64,000 bases of DNA from CAYZTD01 sp964638155 (GTDB lineage Archaea; Thermoplasmatota; E2; DHVEG-1), in NCBI GenBank assembly GCA_964638155.1, contig CAZWYI010000002.1, forward strand, positions 58,790 to 122,789, in the 5' to 3' direction. The notes below the pieces were generated by a model, which searched no databases, was not told the origin of the DNA, and worked only from the letters and a program-made list of their open reading frames with translations. Numbering within the stretch: position 1 is the first letter of the stretch; each line of letters opens with the position of its first letter. This document shows, piece by piece, positions 1-11,400 of the stretch. The translations under genes were made by a program, and so were the position numbers.

Positions 1-108
1 TTTGACAAAAAAGAGATAGGGATTAGAGATGCAACAGTTATGAAACATAGATCAGAGCCAGAGGGAAAAACAGCTACATTCAAAATTACAAAACACGGTT
101 TGGAATAA
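1..108 (+). CDS. C-terminal end of an unidentified protein (partial)
   Basis: The first 108 bases are open in frame 1 and end in TAA, encoding 35 residues that finish ...TFKITKHGLE. The start lies outside the window. The stop is only four bases before the ATG of the radical SAM gene, so the two are probably cotranscribed. I do not recognise the family from this fragment. The coding call rests on the open frame and the tight spacing. Confidence 0.55.
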   Translation, partial: FDKKEIGIRDATVMKHRSEPEGKTATFKITKHGLE

Positions 109-112
109 AAAA

Positions 113-1228
113 ATGAATATACAAAATAGAAAAAATTCTAGTAGATATATTTATCCTCTTTCACCTGCTTGTAAGATGTGTGCTCGTGGCTCAAAAATGG
201 TTTTACTTATAACTGGGCTTTGTCCATCTAATTGTTTTTACTGTCCACTTTCTAAAGAAAAACTTAACACTGATAGAATTTTTGCTGATGAATGGGAACT
301 AGAAGACGAAGAAGATACTCAAAAAATTTTAAAAGAAGGAAATTTCATTGATGCAGAAGGAGCAGGTATCACAGGTGGAGATCCATTAATTGTATGGAGA
401 AGAACTAAACAATATATAGAACTTTTAAAAAATTATTATGGATCAAAATTCCATATACATCTTTATACCTCCGGTGTAAAAAACTATGAGTATATTGATG
501 AACTTTCATCTGCTGGTCTTGATGAAATAAGATTTCATCCAAATCCTGTGTACTGGAATAAAATGGAGAAAAGTAACGTTAAAAAATCAATAAAAAAAGC
601 AATGAAAAATAGTTTAGATGTGGCAATTGAAATACCAGTTATTCCAAATATGAAAAATGAAATAATAGAGCTTATCAAATGGTCAGAAAAAAATAGTTTA
701 AACTGGGTTAATCTAAATGAACTGGAGTTTTCAGAGACAAACGCAGATGCTCTTATTTCAAAAAACTATAACGTAAAAAATGATATATCAAGTGCTGTAA
801 AAGGAAGTGAAAAAACAGCATATGAGATACTTGATTTTTTTTCAAGAAAAGAAAGTAATATAGGCATACATTATTGTTCTTCATCTTTTAAAGATGGAGT
901 TCAACTAAGAAATAGGATTAAAAGAAGAGCAAAAAATATAGCTAAAAATTTTGAAACAGTAACTGAAGATGGAACAATTCTAAAGGGTATAATTGAGCCT
1001 AAAGCGGGAATAAATCTAAAAAAGATAGCTAATAACATAATACATACATATAATATTACAGAAAATAATATTTTTATCGATGAAGACAAAAATAGATTAG
1101 AACTATCTATAAATCTAGTAAGGAAATTAGCAGAAAAGAAGAATTTTACCAATATAATGGATTATTATATTATTGAAGAATATCCAACAGCTGATTCTTT
1201 GGAAGTTGAAAGAATACCATTAAATTAG
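113..1228 (+). CDS. Radical SAM protein, COG2108-like (pyruvate formate-lyase-activating-enzyme related)
   Basis: 371 residues. The CPSNCFYC motif near residue 37 is the canonical CX3CX2C that binds the [4Fe-4S] cluster reducing S-adenosylmethionine. A glycine-rich ITGGDP segment near residue 86 fits the SAM-binding GGE-type motif of the radical SAM barrel. Length and the CPLSKEK context match the archaeal COG2108 family, whose substrate is not established. It starts four bases after the preceding stop with no clear Shine-Dalgarno, consistent with translational coupling. Family assignment is confident; function is unknown. Confidence 0.8.
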   Translation: MNIQNRKNSSRYIYPLSPACKMCARGSKMVLLITGLCPSNCFYCPLSKEKLNTDRIFADEWELEDEEDTQKILKEGNFIDAEGAGITGGDPLIVWRRTKQYIELLKNYYGSKFHIHLYTSGVKNYEYIDELSSAGLDEIRFHPNPVYWNKMEKSNVKKSIKKAMKNSLDVAIEIPVIPNMKNEIIELIKWSEKNSLNWVNLNELEFSETNADALISKNYNVKNDISSAVKGSEKTAYEILDFFSRKESNIGIHYCSSSFKDGVQLRNRIKRRAKNIAKNFETVTEDGTILKGIIEPKAGINLKKIANNIIHTYNITENNIFIDEDKNRLELSINLVRKLAEKKNFTNIMDYYIIEEYPTADSLEVERIPLN

Positions 1229-1257
1229 AAGAAAATTTGTGTTTTATTCCTGAAAAA

Positions 1258-1271
1258 CATTTTTATATGTG
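1258..1271 (+). promoter_or_regulatory. TATA box of the ribosomal L7Ae-S28e-L24e operon
   Basis: A TTTTTATATGT element lies about 75 bases before the L7Ae ATG, in the gap after the radical SAM gene. It fits the archaeal TATA consensus, with transcription expected about 25 bases downstream. The L7Ae start is then served by a strong GGAGG at 1329-1333. Promoter call is by pattern only. Confidence 0.45.
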
Positions 1272-1343
1272 ACCTACATTTCCAAGCTTTACATATTCAA
1301 TGATAATATGTCTATGAAAGCTTCAAAAGGAGGCTAAAAATAA

Positions 1344-1715
1344 ATGGCAATGTATGTAAGATTTCAAACACCGAAAGATGTACAGGATTTAGCCTATGAT
1401 CTTGTAGAAAAAGCTCGAGATAACGGAAAAATAAGTAAAGGTGCAAATGAGGTAACAAAACAAGTAGAGCGAGGTCAAGCAAAGCTTGTTGTAATGGCTG
1501 AGGATGTATCACCTGAAGAGATACTTGCTCATATGCCTATCTTATGCGAAGAAAAAAAGATACCATATGCTTATGTTCCAAGTAAAGACGAACTCGGAAG
1601 TGCAGCAGGATTACTTGTTAGTACAACTGCTATAGCTATTACAGATCCAGGCAAAGACAAAGCAGGTATAGAAAACATTTCAAAAAAGATTGAAAATTTA
1701 AAAAAACAGGGTTAA
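1344..1715 (+). CDS. rpl7ae: Ribosomal protein L7Ae
   Basis: 123 residues, the normal archaeal length. The KGANEVTKQVERGQAKLVV stretch is the L7Ae/NHP2 RNA-binding signature that recognises kink-turns. In archaea L7Ae is a 50S subunit protein and also part of box C/D and H/ACA sRNPs and RNase P. The ATG is preceded by GGAGG with a 10-base spacer. S28e follows after 3 bases and L24e after that, the conserved euryarchaeal gene order. Very secure. Confidence 0.97.
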   Translation: MAMYVRFQTPKDVQDLAYDLVEKARDNGKISKGANEVTKQVERGQAKLVVMAEDVSPEEILAHMPILCEEKKIPYAYVPSKDELGSAAGLLVSTTAIAITDPGKDKAGIENISKKIENLKKQG

Positions 1716-1718
1716 ACT

Positions 1719-1928
1719 ATGGTAGAAGGAACACCTTGTGAAGTTGTAGAGATAATTGCAAGAACTGGTATGGCCGGAGAAGCACGTCAAGTAAAAATAC
1801 GTGTACTTGATGGCCGTGATAAAGGTAAAATTATCACCAGAAACGTAATGGGCCCTATTCAACTCGGCGATATATTAATGCTTAATGAAACCCAGAGAGA
1901 AGCAAAAAGCCTAGGCGGAAGACATTAG
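1719..1928 (+). CDS. rps28e: 30S ribosomal protein S28e
   Basis: 69 residues. The EIIARTGMAGEARQVK and ITRNVMGPIQLGDIL segments are the S28e OB-fold signature. It follows the L7Ae stop by 3 bases and precedes L24e by 10 bases, so the three are read as one operon. Length and sequence are typical of archaeal S28e. Very secure. Confidence 0.97.
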   Translation: MVEGTPCEVVEIIARTGMAGEARQVKIRVLDGRDKGKIITRNVMGPIQLGDILMLNETQREAKSLGGRH

Positions 1929-1938
1929 AGGTAAAAAA

Positions 1939-2121
1939 ATGGTTGAAAGAAGAAAATGTTCATTTTGTGGAAATGAAATAGAACCAGGAACTGGAAAGAT
2001 TTATGCTAAAAAAGATGGTACAGTTCTATATTTCTGTAAAAACAAATGTCAGAAAAATATGTTAAAACTAAAACGTATTCCTCGCCGAGTACAATGGAGT
2101 AAACATTACGCTAAAAAATAA
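1939..2121 (+). CDS. rpl24e: 50S ribosomal protein L24e
   Basis: 60 residues. CSFCGNEIEPGTGK and a second CKNKC pair form the four-cysteine zinc finger of L24e. The basic tail RRVQWSKHYAKK contacts rRNA in the family. An AGAGGT Shine-Dalgarno lies just upstream. In many archaea nucleoside diphosphate kinase and IF2 follow in the same operon. Here the operon ends and an RNA-like inverted-repeat region begins. Confidence 0.96.
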   Translation: MVERRKCSFCGNEIEPGTGKIYAKKDGTVLYFCKNKCQKNMLKLKRIPRRVQWSKHYAKK

Positions 2122-2143
2122 AAAATATTTTTTGGTTAAAAGG

Positions 2144-2265
2144 ATGCAGGTAAAACTTTCAAAATAAGAGTTAAAAAAGCTTTTAGAATTTTAGTAAAAA
2201 ATTCTAAGATAATTGTTTTACCTCTTATTAACACTAGTTTTGTAGAAATAAAACCATACCTGCAT
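2144..2265. ncRNA. Candidate structured RNA: three nested inverted repeats
   Basis: The 280-base gap after L24e holds three exactly nested complementary pairs. The outer pair is ATGCAGGTA at 2144-2152 with TACCTGCAT at 2257-2265. The middle pair is AATAAGAG at 2163-2170 with CTCTTATT at 2222-2229. The inner hairpin is TTAGAATTTT at 2183-2192 with AAAATTCTAA at 2198-2207, closing a 5-base loop. Together they could fold into one long rod. It could be a non-coding RNA, a processing structure at the end of the ribosomal transcript, or a degenerate miniature transposon. The strand cannot be decided. The repeats are seen directly; function is not known. Confidence 0.4.
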
Positions 2266-2401
2266 ATTTATCTACATATTCTTTTGCACATGTAATTTAA
2301 TATACATATTTAAATATTAATCATATATTTTTTTATATACAGAAAGATATATATTTGTATAGTTTATTTGAGTTGAATAATATTCAGAAAAATTCCACAG
2401 C

Positions 2402-5400
2402 ATGAATAAAAAAACATGCTTTTCTCTGAATAATGATACTAGAAGGGATAGGTGGGTAGAATTGCAAAGTAATCTTAATAGAAACAAATATATTTATAGA
2501 AAAATTTTATGCTGTTATGTCGTAGGAATATTGATATTTGCATCGTTTGTTGTGATGGTTCCAAATAGTAAAGCTGATAATCCTTCAGATTTTATAATAA
2601 CTTTTTATGAAGATGGTGGAAGTTTCACCGAATCTTCTAAGTTTGATGTTGGTGATGTTGTTTTTGTAAACATTACGTTAGATGGTCTCTCAGGCGATCC
2701 AGTGGGATCTGAACCATATTGTTTGTTTGTCAAAAATAATGATACCACTGAAAGTATATATTTCCCTGTTTGGGATAATGATACATCTGGCCCATGGGAT
2801 GAAGAAAATCAGGATGATGATGGATCTTACTGGGGCTATTTTAATTTAACAGATTCAGAAGACTCACATCCACCTTCAGGTCCCGGAGATGCAGCTGTAT
2901 TAAATTGTTCCGCTGGTGATACTATTTATCTATATGAAGATAATGGAGTTGGACCAACAAATCCCCTCTGGGATGATGATTTAGATGTTGCTTCTACTGA
3001 AATTATAATAGATAGTGATAGTGGAAATGAACAGAATTCTGAACCTGATATAAGCTCACCAAATCCCTCCAATAATTCTATCGATGTCTCTATAGATCTT
3101 TCTACTCTTAATGTTACAATTGAAGATCCTGAAGGCGATTATTTTAATTGGAGTATTGAAACAAGTCCATATATTGGTGGCAGCTCATCATCAGATGATA
3201 ATAATGGAACCTGCACCTGTGGTGTTGGTGGACTAAATTATAATACAACATATTATTGGTTTGTAAATTGTACTGATTCCGGTAGTGGAAATTGGGAAAA
3301 TGAAACTTTTTCTTTTACAACAATTGCAGATGATCCTGGTAGTAGTGGCAATAACTCTCCGATTGTTACAGATCCAGATCCAACTAATGAGTCAACTATT
3401 TCTGCAGATTCGTTATCTTCACTGAATATTTCAATTAGTGATCCTGAAGGGGATAGCATTGATTGGAGCATAGAAACAAGCCCATATATTGGTGATAATA
3501 GTGCAACTAACGATGTTAATGGTACAAAAACGAGTGAGATAACTGAGCAATTAACCCCTGGCTCGACGTATTATTGGTTTGTAAATTGTACTGATTCTGG
3601 CAGTGGTAATTGGACAAAGAGGAGTTACTGGTTTACAATCTCTTCATCTCCGCCAGGTGGAGATATGTATAATGTTTCAGGTTATGTTTTAGATAGTGTG
3701 GATGAAGGACCAATACAGGGTGCTGATTTAACGATAACTGACAACGCATCTTTTTCAAATAATGCTGTAACAGATAGTCAGGGGTATTATATGTTCCAAA
3801 ATGTACCTGCTGGTGATTACGATGTAGTTGCATCAATGTCTGGCGATCCAGGTTTCGGTCCAATCTGGCAGTCCATTACGGTGTTTGATCATGATGAAAC
3901 TAACTTTAATTTTACAGTTTCCTTTGACGGTGGTGGAGATGATGGTAGTGATGATCCGGGGCCTGGTGAAGATGGTATAGAGGGTGAAGTAAATATTAGC
4001 GTGGTCGGAACCGTTTATATGGAAAGATCAATGGTTACAATTTCTGGTGTCAATCTTACTGCATATCCAAAAAATGATGATAGTAACATTTTGAATAACA
4101 CGTTTACAGATCAAAACGGACAATTTCAACTAAATTTTGTAATAAATCAGTCAATTAGTGAAAATTCCAGTGAAATCTGCTTCATGTTTTCTGCTGAAGG
4201 TTATGAAACAAACGATGATTGGCAAATGGGTCTTTATGATCTCATGGATATGATGGAGCAAGAAGGACAAGTCATGATGGATATGGTAGAACTTGCAAAG
4301 ATTTGGAATACAACTGCATTTGTAAACGGTACAATTCTTGATTTAGATACAAATAATCCTATTTCAAATGTTACAGTTGAATTAGAAGGCCCTAACTATT
4401 TTGAAAATAGAACTCAAACTGATAATAATGGAAATTTTTCAGTTGGCTCAATCACAGGGGATGAAAGTGATTTTGAATTAATGTTTGATAAAGAAGGATA
4501 CTTTACAAATGCATCTGAAATTAACGATGATGGTACTATTTCTGCAGGAGATTATATCGAGTTAGGAACTATTTATATGGAGGTAAAACCATCATCTAAT
4601 GCGTTTATTGAGGGTTATCTAAAATCTGAGGGTAATCCTATAGAAGATGCAAATCTTATGTTATATGATCCAGCTCATCCATATGAATCTGAAAAAGGTT
4701 TTTTTGATATGCCGACTACAGACTCAAATGGCTATTATAATATTTCTACCTACGCTGGAGAATTCTATCTAATAACACTTGCTAACATAGTTGGCGAGTC
4801 TAGACACGGACCTCCGCTTGGTATTGGTGGATATGTAAACCAAGTAATTGATGTGGATGTTTCAGCTAATGAAACAGTAGAACAAAATATTAATCTTACA
4901 GCTTCAAATCCTGATAATATAAACGTTAATCTAAATATCATCAATAGTACTTTTTCATACGCAAGGATTTCAAGAACTATATCATGTAACCCAAGAATAG
5001 TTAGATTAATGACAGATGCAAACTTAGATGGGGTAATAGATTCTGATGAGGGAGATACATTTAAAAGTTCCATCAACTCATCTTTTACTTCAAGTGGTTA
5101 TTTTGATGAAGATATGCTTCTAGCAAGAATTCCATTTACTTACTATAAACTAGATGGGACATACATTCAACCGCAACAAATCAATGTTGATATAACTGGA
5201 ATAATCGGAGATGCTGATTCAAGTGATCTGATAACAGTTTATGTTAATATGTCTATGGTTCCAAGTGGCCAAGTTGACTCAAATGAGTCATTACATAGTA
5301 TTAGACTTGAAGGATACTATGGTAATCCAGCATTTAATACGAATTATACAGTGCAAATCCCGCAGGTCTACTCATTTAAAAACAAAAGAGAATGGATGCT

Positions 5401-8400
5401 TACAAATAATCTCTTAAATTCAACAACCTTACGCTCTGTTCCAAATACAGACCCCGATTTAAATGATACTAGTTTTACTGAACCAATAATTATGGCAGTA
5501 GGAACAACTAATCCATCTGCTGAATTTAATGAGGGGTACTTCTATGAAAATCCATATGATTCAGATGGAGATGGAGATTATGACTATTTTATCTCAAAAG
5601 TAAAGGTCAATGCAACACACTCTGGTACTTATAAGATAGAAGGAAAATTATGTAGTTCTAATGGTATTGCTATAACAAATACAGATACTGAAAAGACTCT
5701 TTCTAGTGGCTCAAATACAATTGAACTATCTTTTGAAGCTGAAAAAATATATCGTAAAAAAATAAATGGACCTTATACAATAGTATATGACTTGTCTTAC
5801 TCTAGGAACTCCAGCTATATATGGTTTGATAGTATGCAAAAAGTAACTTCTAGTTATTCCTATTCTGATTTTACCAAACCGGATATCTTTTTTACAGGCA
5901 CAATCATTGACTCTGGGCTTGATGAAGATGGTGATGGATTATATGATTATTTACAGATAGGATTACAAGTTGATGTTGGAACAACTGGTTACTATGAGTT
6001 TGAGGGAGATATTGGTACATGTGATTTTAGTATTGAGGAGCCACATATAACTGGTGTCAATAAAGGTATTACCTTTGTAGACTATGGCGAGCAATATGTC
6101 AATTTAACTTTTGATGGTGGTTCTATATATAGCTGCGGGGCAAATGCTTCAATATGGGTATTCATAAGAGTCAGAAGTCAAACCGGCAGTGAACTCGATG
6201 ACATAGATACAATGACTGATAAATATTATTATACTGACTTTAGTCCACCGCCACCAGAAAGTTGTACTGTCACTGGTTTTATAAGCGATGCACATGGAGA
6301 TCCTGTTGATGCCGGAATATGGCTTTGGAGCGAGCAAACTATGTCAGAAAATACAACTCAAGTAAATCAAAGTACAGGTGAATATAGTATAAATGCAAAA
6401 CCTGGAGTTTATGAACTATGTATTAACCCGTCAAATACTAACTATGATGGACAATATGAAATAGCAAATCTTCAAACAAATGAAACCCTATTTAGAAATA
6501 TAACGTTGCTTCCAAGTTGGAGTCAATGTGCATATTTAGATATGATGATGGATAGCTGGCAGTATGCAGCAGGAGATAATATTTTCATTAATATTTCTGC
6601 AAGTAGCCTTCCAAATTCTAACTGTACTCTCGAAATATTTAAGGAATTTGTTTCAGATGGAGGAGATTATGGTCAAGAGTATTACTCAAGAATTACAAAT
6701 ACAACTGACTTGAATGGAAGACATATGTTTGTGATAGATACAACTGGTTATACTAATGGAGAATATATGTTTAGAGTATGGGTGGAAAACGAAAGCTACT
6801 CTACTTCTGTAGCCCGAGATGATAGATGGGACATTCAAATAAGCTCACTTTCACTTGATTTTGAAATAGACAAAAATAATTATAGGCCGGGTACAACTGG
6901 CGTTGGAACATATATGCTTACATATATTAGTAACTCAACCGAGGTTGTAAATGCAAGTTACTCCTGGAAAATCCTAACTTGGGATTGGATGGGTGAACAC
7001 ACCTTAAGTAGTGGTACTTTTACAAACACTCAAAGTGGAAACGGTACTTTTAATTTCACAATTCCATCAACTGCAGATGATGGAGACTGGTATGATATTA
7101 AACTCACTGCTACAGATCCATCTGATAACGATGTATTTTCCTCAAGAGGTATTGGTATTACTGAAGGAAGTATAATCGAAAGTGTTGAAGATTATCCAAT
7201 GGGAACACAAGGCAATTATGATTTCTTGGTGTACAATGTCACAGTCAATGTTACCTCAGCAGGAACCTATAGAGTTGAAGCTGGTCTTGAAGATGCAAAT
7301 AGGAACTGGATAACGTTTAATGATACTCAAAAATCTTTAAGTACAGGCTCTAATGTTGTACAAATCTTTTTTGAAGGTGAACAAATCAAAGCAAGCCAAG
7401 CCCAAACCGGCAACTGGCCGTCGTGGGTTGGATTATTTTATTCAACTAGTTGGGACTCACTTGATGACTTGGATTATACCACTTCAGATACCTATAGTAA
7501 AGATGATTTTGCAACGCCTGATGTTTGTTTTGAAGAAGCTTTTTCAAAACATACTATAGACGGATCAAATGGATATTCTGCTTTAGTTGTAAATGCGACA
7601 ATAAATGCATCAGTTAATGGTTCATATAGAATTGATGCAAACCTTTACAAAGAAGTTCCTCAGTCTGGTGGATGGTATGACTGGCAGGGTGTATCATGGA
7701 ATAATAGTGATGCGATAACAATATCTGAAGGAGGTGCAAATGAACCAAATACTTCAATAGTTGTACCAATTAGATTAGAGGGTTCAGATATATATAACAG
7801 TGGATATAATGGTCCATATAATGTAAACTTTAATTTACATAGAGAATATGGTAGTGGAGATACATGGATTACTAATTATGATCCAGAGACAGACATAAAC
7901 TATAACTATGATGATTTTGAGCGCCCCGGTGCAGTAATTGATGGAATTACAGATCATGGATCTATTGGAGGAGACTTAGTAATTGGAGTAAATATAAATG
8001 TTTCTTCAGGTTATGATGGTGATTACCAAATTAATGGTGATCTACAGAGTCCAAATTGGTACTGGATAACTAACACCGGGGAAAACCCAACCTTATCTGT
8101 TGGACTTAATGAAATAAATCTTACCTTCTCTGGTGAAAATATATACAGTGCGGGATATGATGGACCATATAATTTACACGTAAGCCTTCAAAATAATAAC
8201 GACTGGATACGTAGTGAATTTACAACTAGTTCTCATAGCTATACAGATTTTTCAACACCTGGAGCTGTGTTTGATGGAAGCCATTCTGATCAGGGATATG
8301 ATGAGGATAATGATGGATATTATGATTATTTACAAGTTACAGTGCCAGTAATTATAAATGATACGAGTTCATCGTATGAAGTATCAGGTGAATTATACAA

Positions 8401-11400
8401 AGAAACTAGTACTAGTTGGAACTGGATTACATGGGGAAGTGAAGAATTTACACCATCAAGTGTTGGATTATATAATGTTACACTTTCATTTAGTGGAAGC
8501 CAAATTTCAAATAGTGGAGAAGAAGGATACTATGGTGTAAATCTATGGTTAAGAGATCTTGAGGGATCTGAACTAGGCCACCTTGATTTTACAACAGATA
8601 CTTCATATTCAACAAATGATTTTGATCAACCATCTGTACGATTTGTTGAAAACAGTTCTTTCCCGAATGATTACAACGATAGTAGTTATCTAAATGTTGA
8701 TTTGAGAATTAATTCCAGTGAAACTGGTGACTACTATGTACGTGGTAGTCTTCATAAGGTAGTAAACCAAGGCGGATGGGATAACTGGATATGGATAACA
8801 GATACTGAAGAACAAATTACTTTTACAACCGAAGGTGAACAAGATATTACCTTGAATTTTGATTTATCAGTACTTCAAGCCTCTGGTTACGATGGTCCTT
8901 ATACTGCCTCATTTAAAATAATGGATTCAAATTGGAACATGCTTGATAATATAAACGACTATGAAACTGATTCATACATTTTTTCTGACTTAGGAGATCT
9001 TAGAAAAATTTACTTTACAGATACCTATGATGACAGTATGTATTCTAATGGCGAATACCTTCTTGTAAATGTAACAATGCAGGTTAATGAATCTGGTACT
9101 TATCAAATCGGCGGTGATTTACATAAAGAAGCAGGTTATGATTGGAACTTTATAGCTAGTCAATGGGAAGATTTCACTTTAACAGAAGGCGCCCAAGAAA
9201 TACAGCTATACTTTGAATCCCTTGAGATATATAGTGGTATAGAAAGTTTAAGCCAAAGCTTGCAGAGTACATTTTCATCTGGCACCAAATTCGATATTGA
9301 TTTGTGGGTTAGAAAGTCAAATGAATGGAATGATCTAGATCACTTTGATGAAATATCAATTAATGAATATAATACATCTGATTTTAACACTGGTGGAGTA
9401 ACTATTAATTCAGTTTCTGATGAAGGGTATAACAACACAGGCGATTCTAAATATGACTATCTAAATATAACAGTCAATGTAACATTTTCATCTGCTGGCA
9501 ACTATGAACTCTGGTGTGATTTAAGTAAAGAATCTTCTAATAGTTGGAACTGGATTGGATGGACAAATGAATATGTAACAACAAGTTCTAGTGATGAAAC
9601 AGAAGAAATAACACTTCAATTTAATGGAGAAAGAATAAGCTCAGGTGGATATGATGGCCCGTATAATTTAAACGTGGAAATTCAAAATAGAGATACAAGT
9701 AAACGCGTTGCTAGATATGATGGAACAACAAGCTCATATCTTTCAACAGAGTTTACAGGGTCATCTGTTGAAATAAACGAAAGTGCTATCTCTGATACTG
9801 GTGTTGATACTGATAATGATGGTGATTATAACAAACTTTCAATTGATATTCCAGTTACTTCTCAGGAAGATCTTAATGTTGAATTAACTGCAGATCTTCG
9901 TAAACAGACAAACAATAATGATGAATGGATATCATGGACAAATAATTGGACTAGTATAGTAGCTGGCGAGTCAACAATTAATATACAATTCGATTCTGAA
10001 ATAATTAGAAGTAGTGCCCTTGATGGCCCATACACTCTTAGAATTGAACTTTGGAATAGAGATAATTGGAAACAACTTGATAGCGTACAAAACTATCAGA
10101 CAACAGCATATAGTAATGATAATTTTGATGTTGCGTCTGCATCAATAAATACAAGTAATATTTCAGATTGGGGTTATGATAATGAGGACTCAGATTTATT
10201 GTATAATTATCTTGAGGTAAATGTTTCATGTAACGTTGGTTCATCTGGTGATTATTGGTTGAAAGGAGATCTGTATTCAGATACAGCTGGCTGGCAGTGG
10301 ATAGATAATACAGAAACTTATGCTTCACTTGACTCAAATAACAATGTTGCAACCCTGCAGTTTGATGGAACAAAAGTAAGAAACAAAGGAATTAGCGGGC
10401 AATATAAAGTTAGAATTGAACTCATGGATGATACCAGAAGATTAATTGACAACTATGATCCATATCTTACATCTTCATATGATTACACAGACTTTCAGAC
10501 GTCTGGAGCTGAGATAACACATTTTTATGATAGAAAGACAGATGATGATGACCTTGAGTTAAATGTAACTGTTAGCTGTAGCACAAATGGTAGTTACTGG
10601 ATTGGTGCAGATTTACATAAACAATCAGGATATGAATGGCAGTGGATATCCTGGGAGAGTAACGATGGAAATGATTATCTAACAGCAGGTCAAGAAACAA
10701 ATATTACAATACTATTCAGTGGAGAAACAATCTATAACAAGGGTGTAGATGGCCCATATAATATTAGAATTGAACTAAGAGATCAAGCCACATGGACAGA
10801 GCAAGATTTCAGAGAAAGCTATACTACTTCAGATTACAATGCAACAGATTTTAGTGCACCAACTGTTTCTTTTGTTGATCCAACTGATACTACAATTGAC
10901 TGGGGTAATGATACAGATTCTGATTCACTATATAACTATTTGCAACTAAATTTAACAATTAATTCCACACAGAGCGGTACATATTGGTTACATGGAGATA
11001 TTGAGCAAAGATCTGGTTATACGTGGAATTGGATTACTTGGAAAGGTCAAGAAATAGAGCTAGATGGAACTGGTGAACAGGTTGTAAAACTAAAATTCGA
11101 TGGTGAACGAATACGTGACAGCGGATATAATGGACCATATACTGTTAGAGTTCAAATTTTCAATCAAACTACGTGGACTACTATTGACAGTATTGAAGAC
11201 TATACAACAAATACCTATTCATATACAGATTTTCAGACTTCAACAGTTGTATTTGTAGAAAACGATTCTTATCCAACAGATCAGGGTGTTGGTACACAAG
11301 GGTCATATAGCAATCTTGCTGTAACCGTTGCAATAAATAGTTCTCAATCTGGTACATACTTTTTAAGCGGCGATTTACACAAAGAATCAGGGTATAGCTG

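Noticed and set aside
2144..2265. Reading the outer inverted repeat as the ends of an insertion sequence
   Set aside because: No transposase frame inside, no target-site duplication seen, and two further nested stems fit an RNA fold better; a small transposon relic stays possible.
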